Assembly (NCBI GenBank): GCA_027622355.1
Contig: JAQBZT010000050.1
Coordinates: 1 to 12,904 of the forward strand
Direction of reading: 5' to 3'
Length of the DNA: 12,904 nucleotides
Source: a bacterium
GTDB lineage: Bacteria; UBA8248
Positions 1 to 6,374 of the stretch are shown here, piece after piece. The translations under genes and the position numbers were made by a program. Positions within the stretch are counted from its first letter, which is position 1. Each line of letters begins with the position of its first letter. The notes under the pieces were generated by a model that saw nothing but the letters and a program-made list of their open reading frames with translations, searched no databases and was not told the DNA's origin.

Positions 1-215
1 TGCGGCGTATATTTGTATGCGGGCTGGCGACAGACTACTGTGTCCGTGCGACGGCGCTCGAGGGCCGGGAGGAAGGTTTCGAGGTCATTGTCCTTGAAGA
101 TGCGATTCGCGCCGTCGAGGTCCATCCCGGCGATGGGGAAAAGGCACTCGAGGAGATGAAAAAAGCGGGCTGCGCTTTCGCCGTTTCGGGTGAAATTGAG
201 GGTATTGAGGGATAA
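1..215 (+). CDS. pncA: Nicotinamidase/isochorismatase-family hydrolase, C-terminal part (5' end outside window)
   Basis: The open frame enters from the left edge (first full codon at position 3) and ends at TAA 213-215, leaving about 70 residues. The visible part starts with IFVCGLATDYCVRATALEG, the signature around the catalytic cysteine of nicotinamidases (the C of DYC). It is followed by the family's usual strand and helix (EVIVLEDAIRAVE) and a short C-terminal tail. Nicotinamidase converts nicotinamide to nicotinate and ammonia in NAD salvage. The Asp and Lys of the catalytic triad and the metal site would lie in the missing N-terminal part, so a different isochorismatase-like amidase remains possible. 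thrB begins 11 bp downstream with its ribosome site touching this stop codon, so the two are probably cotranscribed. Confidence 0.85.
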   Translation, partial: RRIFVCGLATDYCVRATALEGREEGFEVIVLEDAIRAVEVHPGDGEKALEEMKKAGCAFAVSGEIEGIEG

Positions 216-226
216 AGGAGAATTGC

Positions 227-1162
227 GTGGGTCTTGTTCGGGTCCAGGTGCCGGCGAGCACGACGAATCTCGGGCCGGGCTTTGATGCCCTCGGGGTGGC
301 GCTGAACCTCTACAACCGGGTCGAGCTCGACGAGCTCCCCTGGGGGGTTTCGGTGCATGTCGAGGGCGAGGGGCGCGGCGAGATCCCGCTCGATGATTCG
401 AATATTTCCATTCAGGCCATGAAGCGGGTCTACGACCGGGTGGGCCGCTCCTTCCCGGGGGTATGGATGAAGCAGCGCAACCACATCCCGCTGGCGCGCG
501 GCCTCGGGAGCAGCTCGGCCGCCCTGATCGGCGGTCTCGTCGGAGCGAATCACATGCTGGGAAACCCCTTGGGCGAGGAAGCGCTGGTCGAGTTGGCCGT
601 CGAAATGGAGGGTCACCCGGACAACGTGGTTCCGGCCCTCCTGGGCGGTTTCACCATCTCGGCCATTGATGAGAGCGGGCGGACCCGCTACGCGCGTGCG
701 CCGGTCGTGGAAAAATATCTGTGGGTGATCGTGGTGCCCGGCTTCGAGGTCAGCACCAAGGCGGCGCGCCAGAAGCTGCCGAAAAATGTTTCGCTTTCCG
801 ATGCCATCTACAACGTGCAGCGGGTGGCGATGCTCATGGCGGGATTTTCCACGGGATCGGACAGGCTCTTCCAGGAAGCCATGCAGGACAAGCTGCACCA
901 GCCCTACCGCGCCGGGCTGATGGGGCCACTCGAGGAGGTTTTCGCCGCCGCGCGCGAGGCGGGCGCGCTTGGCGTCAGCATCAGCGGGGCGGGACCCTGC
1001 GTCCTCGCCATTGCCTCCCGGCAAGCTGAAAATGCCGGAAAAGTGGGGAACGCCATGCGGGCGGTCTATCTGCGCCACGGCATCCCGTGCCGGATGCACG
1101 TCCTTCGCATCTCCTCCCGCGGGGCCCATGTGCTGGGCGGAATCAACGCCGCCAGCGCCTGA
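227..1162 (+). CDS. thrB: Homoserine kinase
   Basis: This 311-residue protein is a GHMP-superfamily kinase that phosphorylates L-homoserine with ATP to O-phospho-L-homoserine, the penultimate step of threonine synthesis, in the cytoplasm. Three GHMP motifs are visible. The N-terminal one is PASTTNLGPGFDALGVAL (about residues 9-26), the phosphate-binding loop is PLARGLGSSSAA (about 88-99), and the C-terminal glycine motif is SGAGPCVLA (about 254-262). Length is normal for the family. The start is GTG at 227, preceded by AAGGAG at 215-220 with 6 nt spacing. The stop is TGA, which shows that TGA is an ordinary stop codon in this genome. The gene converges on the DedA gene, whose stop lies only 9 bp away, and no obvious terminator sits between them. 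Confidence 0.95.
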   Translation: MGLVRVQVPASTTNLGPGFDALGVALNLYNRVELDELPWGVSVHVEGEGRGEIPLDDSNISIQAMKRVYDRVGRSFPGVWMKQRNHIPLARGLGSSSAALIGGLVGANHMLGNPLGEEALVELAVEMEGHPDNVVPALLGGFTISAIDESGRTRYARAPVVEKYLWVIVVPGFEVSTKAARQKLPKNVSLSDAIYNVQRVAMLMAGFSTGSDRLFQEAMQDKLHQPYRAGLMGPLEEVFAAAREAGALGVSISGAGPCVLAIASRQAENAGKVGNAMRAVYLRHGIPCRMHVLRISSRGAHVLGGINAASA

Positions 1163-1171
1163 GCAAACAGT

Positions 1172-1795
1172 CTAGCGCGGCCCCCCGTTTTCCGCCCGCC
1201 GCACTTTTCGCCGACGCAGGAACCAGCCCAGGGCCAGTCCGCCGGCGCCCACCACGAAGATGAGAAGGACCGCCGCCTTCACGTTTCCGATCAGCGCCCG
1301 GAGGGTGTCGATTTGCGCGCCGAAATAAAAGGCGGCGAACAGCAGAATCGGCACCGTCAGAAGAGCGGCCGATCCGTCCAACAGGAGAAACTGAAAAGGG
1401 GACATCCGGGTGATACCCGCGGCGAGAAAGGTCGGTGCGCGCAAGCCGCTGAGAAAGCGGCCGAAGAAAACGGTTTTTTTCCCGTGCCGCGCGAAGAAAC
1501 CCTGTACCTTCTCCATGCGGCGGCGGTTGAGCATTCGCTTCAGGATCGGCTTGGTGGATGCGCCGGGCCCGATCCAGTATCCCATCGAGAAGATGAACAT
1601 GTCCCCGACGAGCACCCCCGCCATGTTCACCCCGAGCGCCGCCCAGAGATCAATGATGCCGAGATAGGCGAGATAGCCCGATATGATGATCGGGATATCC
1701 TCCGGCAGCGGAAGGCCCAGCCCACACAGAAGCAGAACCAGAAAGATTCCGGCATAGGTGAACTCGGCGAGATAGCCTTCGACGACTCCGAACAT
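1172..1795 (-). CDS. DedA-family (SNARE-associated/VTT domain) membrane protein
   Basis: A 207-residue integral inner-membrane protein. DedA hallmarks in order are: an N-terminal hydrophobic segment; GLPLPEDIPIIISGYLA with the conserved acidic residue; a GDMFIFSMGYWIG segment; FFGRFLSGLRAPTFLAAGITRM; a D-G-S-A/V-P helix; and a last transmembrane helix ending in a basic tail (RRRKVRR). Some DedA proteins are undecaprenyl-phosphate or phospholipid flippases, and others support membrane potential; the substrate here cannot be told. The open frame extends about 110 codons further upstream, but that extension is arginine-rich, overlaps the VOC gene and has no membrane character. I therefore choose ATG at 1795, which has an AAGG-like ribosome site just upstream. 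It lies 44 bp downstream of the VOC gene and is probably cotranscribed with it. Confidence 0.88.
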   Translation of the reverse strand: MFGVVEGYLAEFTYAGIFLVLLLCGLGLPLPEDIPIIISGYLAYLGIIDLWAALGVNMAGVLVGDMFIFSMGYWIGPGASTKPILKRMLNRRRMEKVQGFFARHGKKTVFFGRFLSGLRAPTFLAAGITRMSPFQFLLLDGSAALLTVPILLFAAFYFGAQIDTLRALIGNVKAAVLLIFVVGAGGLALGWFLRRRKVRRAENGGPR

Positions 1796-1839
1796 CTTGG
1801 CCTTGTGTATGCGGGCAGAGGGAAAGCGGAATAGCGTTC

Positions 1840-2274
1840 TTATTTGGGCCCCACCGCTTCGAGCATGTTGCCGTCCGGGTCCCGGAAGAACACGATGAAC
1901 CGCCCCGGCACGACTTCGGTAATCTCCCCCTCGATCGGCACGCCCAGCGCCTTGAGGTCGTTGTAGGTTTTCTCGACGCTTTCCACGGTGAAAGTGATGT
2001 AGCGGTACCCGGTGGCGGCATCCACCTTTCCGGTGCCGGCGGGCGGTTTTGAGTCCGTCTGGACGACTTTCAACTGTACCTCTCCCGCCTGGAAAGCCTT
2101 GAACGCGAAACGGCCCGAGGCGCAACCCGCCTGCCGGGCCTTTTCGGCCGTGATCTCCACTTCGCGGACCACCGGGAGCCCCAGCTTTCCGCCGTAGAAT
2201 TCCGCGGCGCGCTCAATGTCCTGCACGACGATGCCGATGTCGATAGATTCTTTCGTCATTTTCAAGACGGACAT
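1840..2274 (-). CDS. VOC-superfamily (glyoxalase/bleomycin-resistance-like) protein
   Basis: A 144-residue protein with the paired beta-alpha-beta-beta-beta layout of the vicinal oxygen chelate fold. The first module opens with IDIGIVVQDIERAAEFYGGKLGLP. The second contains YRYITFTVESVEKTYNDLKALGVP and ends with the typical FFRDPDGNMLEAVG, whose Glu is the usual C-terminal metal ligand. The His normally opening the first module (H-x-G/A-I-V) is absent here, so metal binding may be altered. The start at 2274 (MSVLKM) has GGGAG 7 nt upstream; the internal Met 5 codons later has no ribosome site, and the open frame upstream of 2274 is not needed. The reaction is unknown; options are lyase, dioxygenase, isomerase or drug-binding protein. 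It is divergent from the SDR gene and upstream of dedA. Confidence 0.85.
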   Translation of the reverse strand: MSVLKMTKESIDIGIVVQDIERAAEFYGGKLGLPVVREVEITAEKARQAGCASGRFAFKAFQAGEVQLKVVQTDSKPPAGTGKVDAATGYRYITFTVESVEKTYNDLKALGVPIEGEITEVVPGRFIVFFRDPDGNMLEAVGPK

Positions 2275-2412
2275 GAAAAATCTCCCAAGACCAGAAGAAA
2301 ACAGACGCCGGGCCATCCGTGCCGGCAGGATTTTCGGAGCAGAAGCGAGATTACCACTCCGCCGGGCCGGGCGACAATCAGGGCGCCTCTCTGGCGCGCG
2401 GGACCGGATATC

Positions 2413-2431
2413 CTGTACCTTTGGGGTACAG
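2413..2431. promoter_or_regulatory. Perfect inverted repeat, candidate operator in divergent region
   Basis: CTGTACC (2413-2419) and GGTACAG (2425-2431) are perfect inverted 7-bp arms with a 5-bp spacer. They lie in the non-coding gap of about 240 bp between the divergent VOC and SDR genes. A 19-bp dyad at such a spot is typical of a binding site for a dimeric repressor. No T-run follows, so it is not a terminator. No regulator gene is adjacent, and I could not identify convincing -35/-10 boxes around it. Confidence 0.4.
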
Positions 2432-2515
2432 CATCAGCCGAGACGAGGGACAGGCCCGCAGACGTATTGCGCCGGGCGGACTTTGGCTTTCAGGAAATCA
2501 CGGAGGAAAAATCGA

Positions 2516-3313
2516 ATGCGCCTTGAGGGGAAAACGGCCATCGTCACGGGCGGCGGCGGCGACATCGGAAGGGGAATCGTGCGGGCGTTTGCGCGCGAGG
2601 GCGCCAGGCAGCTCATCGTCGATCTGCGCGAAGACGCCGCGGCGAAGGCGGCCGCGGAAGACGGAGGCGCTGGCTCCCTCTCCCTGGGCGCCGATGTGAC
2701 GAAGGAGAGCGAGGTTAAGAAGATCGCCCGGACGGCCATCGAACAGCTCGGCCGCGTGGACATTCTCGTGAACTGTCACGGCAGGCCCGCCCGCATTCTC
2801 GGCAACCCGATCGACCGCCTGACCCTCGATGAGTGGGAAGGCGTGATGTCGGTCAATCTGACGAGCGTGTTTCTGCTCTGCCGCGAGATGGCGCCCCATT
2901 TCCGCGAGCATCGTTACGGGAAGGTCATCAACATCGCCTCGATGGCCGGAAGGCGCGCGAACGAAAACGTCATCCACTACGCGGCCTCCAAGGCGGGAGT
3001 GATCTCCTTCACCCAGTCCTTCGCGAAAGAGATGGCCCGCTACAACGTGAACGTGAACGCCATCAACCCCGGCCTGCTCTGGACGCAGCTCTGGGAGAAG
3101 GGCCACGGCGTCCTCTTGGCGCAGGACGCGGACGAGGGCGCGCGGCCGACATCCCGCGAGGTGTTCGACAACTTCGTGAAGGCCGCGGTCCCGCTCGGGC
3201 GGGAGCAGACGCCCGACGACATCGGCAATCTCGCGGTCTATCTCGCCAGCGATGAGAGCCAGAACATGACCGGACAGGCCCTCATGCTGGCCGGCGGCGC
3301 CTGGATGTCTTAG
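2516..3313 (+). CDS. Short-chain dehydrogenase/reductase (SDR)
   Basis: A 265-residue classical SDR, an NAD(P)-dependent oxidoreductase acting on an alcohol/ketone pair. Visible motifs are the nucleotide loop TGGGGDIGRG (residues 11-20), Asp36 after beta-2 (VDLRED, favouring NAD(H)), D60 in GADVT, NCHG (86-89, variant of NNAG), and the catalytic tetrad Asn114, Ser142, Tyr155 and Lys159 (YAASK). PGLLWT follows at 185-190. The C-terminal part has the usual FabG-like end (DESQNMTGQALMLAGGAWMS). The ATG at 2516 has GGAGG upstream (2502-2506). The same frame is open about 100 codons further upstream, but that stretch crosses the intergenic region and is rejected. The substrate is unknown. It heads a + strand run with the MDR gene 19 bp downstream. 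Confidence 0.92.
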   Translation: MRLEGKTAIVTGGGGDIGRGIVRAFAREGARQLIVDLREDAAAKAAAEDGGAGSLSLGADVTKESEVKKIARTAIEQLGRVDILVNCHGRPARILGNPIDRLTLDEWEGVMSVNLTSVFLLCREMAPHFREHRYGKVINIASMAGRRANENVIHYAASKAGVISFTQSFAKEMARYNVNVNAINPGLLWTQLWEKGHGVLLAQDADEGARPTSREVFDNFVKAAVPLGREQTPDDIGNLAVYLASDESQNMTGQALMLAGGAWMS

Positions 3314-3332
3314 GCGGGAAAGGAGTTTTGCG

Positions 3333-4376
3333 ATGAAAGCGGTGGTGCTCAAGGAATTCGGCGGGGTGGAGAATCTCGCCGACATGGATTGGCCCGAACC
3401 CAAGGCGGGCGAGGGGCAGGTCAAAATCCGCGTCAAGATGGTCTCGGTCAATCCGACCGACTTCAAGGCGCGGCGCGGCGGCAACCAGGGGGCCGTGCCG
3501 ATGGTTCTCGGGCGCGACGTGGCGGGCATCGTCGAGGCGGTGGGCGATGGGGTGAGCGCCTTCGCCCCCGGAGATGAGGTGATGAGCTACCTGCCCCGCT
3601 TCGGCGACAGCGGCGGGGAGGGCTACGCCGAGTTCGTATCGATCGCCCAGGAGTTCGTCCAGAAAAAACCGCCGAAACTCTCCTTTGCGCAAGCGGCGGC
3701 GGTGCCGTTGGTCGCACTCACGGCCTACGAGGCGGTGGTCATGAAGGCAAACGCCGGGAAAGGGGATTCCGCCTTCGTCGCGGGCGCCGCCGGCGGGGTG
3801 GGGACGATGGGTATCCCGATGCTCCGCCACCTCGGCGCAAGCCCGATCATCACCACCGCGGGGAGCGATAAGAGCGCCGCCTACATCCGGGACCGGCTCG
3901 GCGTGCCGGAAGAGAACATCCTCCGCTACGCGGGTCTTTCCCTCGATGAGATGGCCGAGCGCATCACCGCCATGAACGGCGGGCGGCTTCCCCGTCTTTG
4001 CTTCGATTTCGTCGGCAAGGACATGAAGCGGCTCTGCGCCCAGGTGGTGGACTACTGGGGCCACATCGTTTCCATCGCCCCCGAGCCGGGCGATCCGATC
4101 CCCGAGTTTTTTCACTCCCAGCAGGGGCCGCTCTTCTCGAAATCGGCCTCGTTTCACGGCGTCTTTCTGCGCGCCCCCGTCCGGGGCGGGGGGAGGCCCT
4201 ACTGGGGGACCTATCAGGCGGCCCTCGGGGTCATCCGCGAGTGGCTCGAGGCGGGCCACATTCAACCCCCCCCGACGGAGGATCTGGGCCCGCTCTCCGC
4301 CGCCGGGATCGCCGAGGCACACCGCCGCCTGGAGGCGGGCCACACCCAGGGCAAGCTTGTCCTCTCGGTGGGGTGA
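3333..4376 (+). CDS. Quinone-oxidoreductase-like MDR dehydrogenase (zinc-independent)
   Basis: A 347-residue medium-chain dehydrogenase/reductase. The N-terminal GroES-like domain shows VSVNPTDFKARRG (38-50) and GRDVAGIVEAVGDGV (60-74). The Rossmann domain carries the NADPH loop VAGAAGGVGTMG (149-160), and the C-terminus is the usual AHRRLEAGHTQGKLVL. The cysteine and histidine ligands of zinc alcohol dehydrogenases are not seen, so a quinone oxidoreductase or enoyl-reductase type activity (NADPH-dependent reduction of an activated C=C or quinone) is most likely. ATG 3333 has AAAGGAG close upstream. It sits 19 bp after the SDR gene and 40 bp before the MBL-fold gene, consistent with one transcript. 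The physiological substrate cannot be told. Confidence 0.9.
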   Translation: MKAVVLKEFGGVENLADMDWPEPKAGEGQVKIRVKMVSVNPTDFKARRGGNQGAVPMVLGRDVAGIVEAVGDGVSAFAPGDEVMSYLPRFGDSGGEGYAEFVSIAQEFVQKKPPKLSFAQAAAVPLVALTAYEAVVMKANAGKGDSAFVAGAAGGVGTMGIPMLRHLGASPIITTAGSDKSAAYIRDRLGVPEENILRYAGLSLDEMAERITAMNGGRLPRLCFDFVGKDMKRLCAQVVDYWGHIVSIAPEPGDPIPEFFHSQQGPLFSKSASFHGVFLRAPVRGGGRPYWGTYQAALGVIREWLEAGHIQPPPTEDLGPLSAAGIAEAHRRLEAGHTQGKLVLSVG

Positions 4377-4416
4377 TTCCTGTGCCGGGGAAGGGTTGTG
4401 GTAGCCTTTTACTGTC

Positions 4417-5523
4417 ATGGCGGACTCGGCTGGAAGAAGACAGTTCATGAAGCGCGCGGGGCTCTTGGGGCTTGCGGCGGCAGCCCTCGCGGCCGGATGC
4501 GGCCGGATGGGGCTCGGCATCAAGGCGCCCGCGCCGCCGCCGCCCGAAGATCAGGGCCTCATCTCGAGCGATCCGAAGTCGCTCTACTGGGCCCACGGCG
4601 GGCCCGGCAAGTGGTTCAACCCCTGGTGGCCCAATCCGGGCACCCGGGCCAACCTCCTCAAGTGGAAGTTTCTCTACCGGAACGATTACGCGCCCGGCAG
4701 ATGGCTGCCAAGCAAGGTGGCCCGCGTCGAGAACGCGGGGGATTATCTCGGCCAGACGGAAAGCTCGGCCTCGATCACCTGGGTGGGCCACTGCACCTTT
4801 GTGGTGAAGGATGGGCCCGCGACGCTCGTCACCGATCCCCACTTCGGCCCGCGCGCACTCGTTTATGCGCGCCACCACCCCCCCGGCGTCCCGCTCGGGA
4901 AGGTGCCGGGCGATGCGGTCGCGATCCTTTCCCACAACCATTATGACCACATGGACGCCTGGACGATTGAGAACATCAACCGGGATGTGAAATGGCTGGT
5001 GCCGAAGGGGCTGGGGACCTTCATCCGCGAGCGCGGCGGAGACGCGAAAGAACTCGACTGGTGGGAGAGCGCCGAGGCGGGGGGCTGGCGGCTCACCTGC
5101 CTGCCGGCGCAGCACTGGTCGAACCGCATCGGGATGGAGCGCGATGCCACGCTGTGGTGTTCCTGGATGGCCGAGCGCGCGGGAAGGCGCTACTACTTCG
5201 GCGGGGACAGCGGTTATTTCCAAGGCTATAAAGAGTTCGCCCGGAAGTTCGGCCCCATCGAGGCGGCCATGCTTCCCATCGGGGCCTATGAGCCCCGGTG
5301 GATGATGCGCTACCCGCATCTTCATCCGGAGGAGGCGTACCGGGCCTTCCGCGATCTGGGGGCAAAATACCTGGTGCCCATGCACTGGGGCACCTTCGAT
5401 CTCACCGATGAGCCCATCGATCTGCCGCCGAAGGTTCTCCGGGAGGCGATGGAGAAGGCGGGCGGCGACCTCGGCGCCCTGCGCATCATGTCGGTGGGGG
5501 AGCGGTGGCACCTGCCGGGATAA
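4417..5523 (+). CDS. Tat-exported lipoprotein, MBL-fold NAPE-PLD-like hydrolase
   Basis: A 368-residue metallo-beta-lactamase-fold protein. The N-terminus has a twin-arginine motif (R7-R8-Q-F-M-K), a hydrophobic segment and a lipobox LAAGC with Cys28, so export folded via Tat and lipid anchoring is likely. The core has WVGHCTFVV (122-130), the metal motif H173-N-H175-Y-D177-H178, H233 in PAQHWS, D264 in GGDSGYF and H323 in PMHWG, a complete dinuclear metal site. The stretch PIGAYEPRWMM (287-297) followed by HPEEA is characteristic of N-acyl-phosphatidylethanolamine phospholipase D-like enzymes. Hydrolysis of a phospholipid or phosphodiester outside the cytoplasmic membrane is therefore plausible; the substrate is unproven. 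ATG 4417 has only a weak ribosome site, but starting at the next Met (residue 11) would remove the Tat arginines. Confidence 0.9.
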   Translation: MADSAGRRQFMKRAGLLGLAAAALAAGCGRMGLGIKAPAPPPPEDQGLISSDPKSLYWAHGGPGKWFNPWWPNPGTRANLLKWKFLYRNDYAPGRWLPSKVARVENAGDYLGQTESSASITWVGHCTFVVKDGPATLVTDPHFGPRALVYARHHPPGVPLGKVPGDAVAILSHNHYDHMDAWTIENINRDVKWLVPKGLGTFIRERGGDAKELDWWESAEAGGWRLTCLPAQHWSNRIGMERDATLWCSWMAERAGRRYYFGGDSGYFQGYKEFARKFGPIEAAMLPIGAYEPRWMMRYPHLHPEEAYRAFRDLGAKYLVPMHWGTFDLTDEPIDLPPKVLREAMEKAGGDLGALRIMSVGERWHLPG

Positions 5524-5557
5524 TTTTTTTCTCATTTTTTTGACAAGGAGATTCGCC

Positions 5558-5764
5558 ATGCCCCTCGTTCGCGTATCGTCTTTCGGCATCCCGCCGGAGA
5601 CGAAAAAGAAAATCGCCAAGGAAATGCACGATGTCATCATGAGCAACACGAACGCTCCCGAGGAGGCCGTCTGGGTGATATTCGACGACGTGCCGCCCGA
5701 GAACTGGATGATCAAAGATTCGATGCTGAGCGAGAAGCACCCCCGCGAGATTTTCCAGGGCTGA
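5558..5764 (+). CDS. Tautomerase-fold (4-oxalocrotonate tautomerase-like) small protein
   Basis: A 68-residue protein starting MPLVRVSSFGI. In the tautomerase superfamily the initiator Met is removed, and the exposed Pro (here residue 2, PLV) is the catalytic base. The following helix (PPETKKKIAKEMHDVIMSN) and strand (EAVWVIFDDVPPENW) match the family's beta-alpha-beta module, and the length is close to the usual 60-75 residues. It would act as an oligomer on keto-enol or unsaturated acid substrates. The frame is open further upstream inside the MBL gene, but ATG 5558 has CAAGGAG at 5544-5550 with 7 nt spacing, and only this start exposes Pro at the N-terminus. It lies 34 bp after the MBL gene. 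The substrate is unknown. Confidence 0.82.
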   Translation: MPLVRVSSFGIPPETKKKIAKEMHDVIMSNTNAPEEAVWVIFDDVPPENWMIKDSMLSEKHPREIFQG

Positions 5765-5797
5765 ATGCAAGAGGGGCAAGACCGGAAGGGAAAATAG

Positions 5798-5950
5798 ATG
5801 CCGCGCACGGAGGACGACGTGCTCACCCCGCCCTGTTTCGCGGAGGCCCTCCACGGTATAATCAAGGGGTCGGCGCTGCACCGGCTCGATGCGGGCGGCC
5901 ACAACAGCGGCCGCCGGGGCGTTCTGGGGGAGAGCCGGGACGCGGCCTGA
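5798..5950 (+). CDS. Possible 50-aa hypothetical protein
   Basis: ATG 5798 is preceded by GGAAGGG with about 7 nt spacing and runs to TGA 5948-5950, giving 50 residues (MPRTEDDVLTPPCFAEALHG and on to GESRDAA). I recognise no family. It lies 33 bp after the tautomerase gene and 20 bp before the next gene, which fits an operon layout. Against it, the second half is rich in Gly and Arg, as non-coding GC-rich DNA often reads, and a TATAAT box lies inside it. It may simply be a leader region. Confidence 0.3.
   Translation: MPRTEDDVLTPPCFAEALHGIIKGSALHRLDAGGHNSGRRGVLGESRDAA
5857..5862 (+). promoter_or_regulatory. Possible -10 box upstream of the charged small protein gene
   Basis: A perfect TATAAT lies at 5857-5862 in otherwise GC-rich DNA, about 108 bp before the likely start of the next gene. 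The best-spaced upstream hexamer (5834-5839, TGTTTC) is a poor -35, so the promoter call is weak. Confidence 0.25.
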
Positions 5951-5970
5951 GGTTCGATGAGGAGATGCCC

Positions 5971-6264
5971 TTGAGCGATACGCCGGAAAAAGAAAGAGAA
6001 AAAGAGAAAGATAAAAAGAAAAGCCCGCCCCTGCCGGGCTACTCCGAGGAGACGGCGGCCCACCGCCTGCTCGGCCGGGCCTTCGCCAAGCTGGGCCACG
6101 AGCGCGCCCCCGCCTATCCGGGCGACAAAAAGGACGAGAACCTCGCGAAAGAGGCGCTCGGCGCGGGCGAGCGGGAGGCCCCCATCTACGAAGCCAGGGA
6201 GCGCAAGCGCCGCAAGCCCAAAAAGCCCCTCAAGGGCCCCGATGATTTCTACATCTCCCCGTAG
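5971..6264 (+). CDS. Small highly charged hypothetical protein
   Basis: 97 residues with no family I recognise. The N-terminus is almost all Lys/Glu/Asp (TPEKEREKEKDKKKS), then PPLPGYSEETAAHRLLGRAF, then an Arg/Lys-rich stretch (EARERKRRKPKKPLKG) and a DDFYISP end. It has no signal peptide, membrane helix or cysteine, and is probably a soluble, partly disordered or nucleic-acid/ribosome-associated protein. On the start: GAGGAG occupies 5959-5964 and directly abuts ATG 5965, whereas TTG 5971 in the same frame is 6 nt away. I therefore prefer TTG; ATG 5965 would add two residues. It is the last gene before the terminator at 6298-6333. Confidence 0.65.
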   Translation: MSDTPEKEREKEKDKKKSPPLPGYSEETAAHRLLGRAFAKLGHERAPAYPGDKKDENLAKEALGAGEREAPIYEARERKRRKPKKPLKGPDDFYISP

Positions 6265-6297
6265 GGGGAGCGAAATTCGCCCTGCTCCGTTGACACC

Positions 6298-6333
6298 CCG
6301 CCCCCGCGGTTAGACACTTCGGGGGCGGTTTTT
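6298..6333 (+). terminator. Rho-independent terminator
   Basis: A perfect 9-bp GC stem, CCGCCCCCG (6298-6306) with CGGGGGCGG (6320-6328), a 13-nt loop, and TTTTT at 6329-6333. It lies 33 bp after the charged small protein gene and 41 bp before mqnE, so it ends the SDR-to-small-protein run and separates it from the menaquinone genes. Confidence 0.88.
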
Positions 6334-6374
6334 CGCGGAAAACCTCTCCCTGCGGGGATTTCGAAGGGAAGACG

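Noticed and set aside
1796..2125. 110-codon N-terminal extension of the DedA frame
   Set aside because: It overlaps the VOC gene on the same strand in another frame, is Arg/Gly-rich with no DedA similarity, and an ATG with a ribosome site exists at 1795.
2216..2515. 100-codon N-terminal extension of the SDR frame
   Set aside because: It crosses the divergent intergenic region and the opposite VOC gene; the SDR fold begins naturally at ATG 2516 with GGAGG upstream.
4231..6099. 622-aa minus-strand open frame opposite the MBL and tautomerase genes
   Set aside because: It is an antisense shadow caused by high GC at third positions, has no recognisable domain, and lies opposite well-supported genes.
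6290..6316. TTGACA as a -35 promoter box for mqnE
   Set aside because: The best -10 (TAGACA) is only 15 bp away and poor, and the site overlaps the stem and loop of the terminator.
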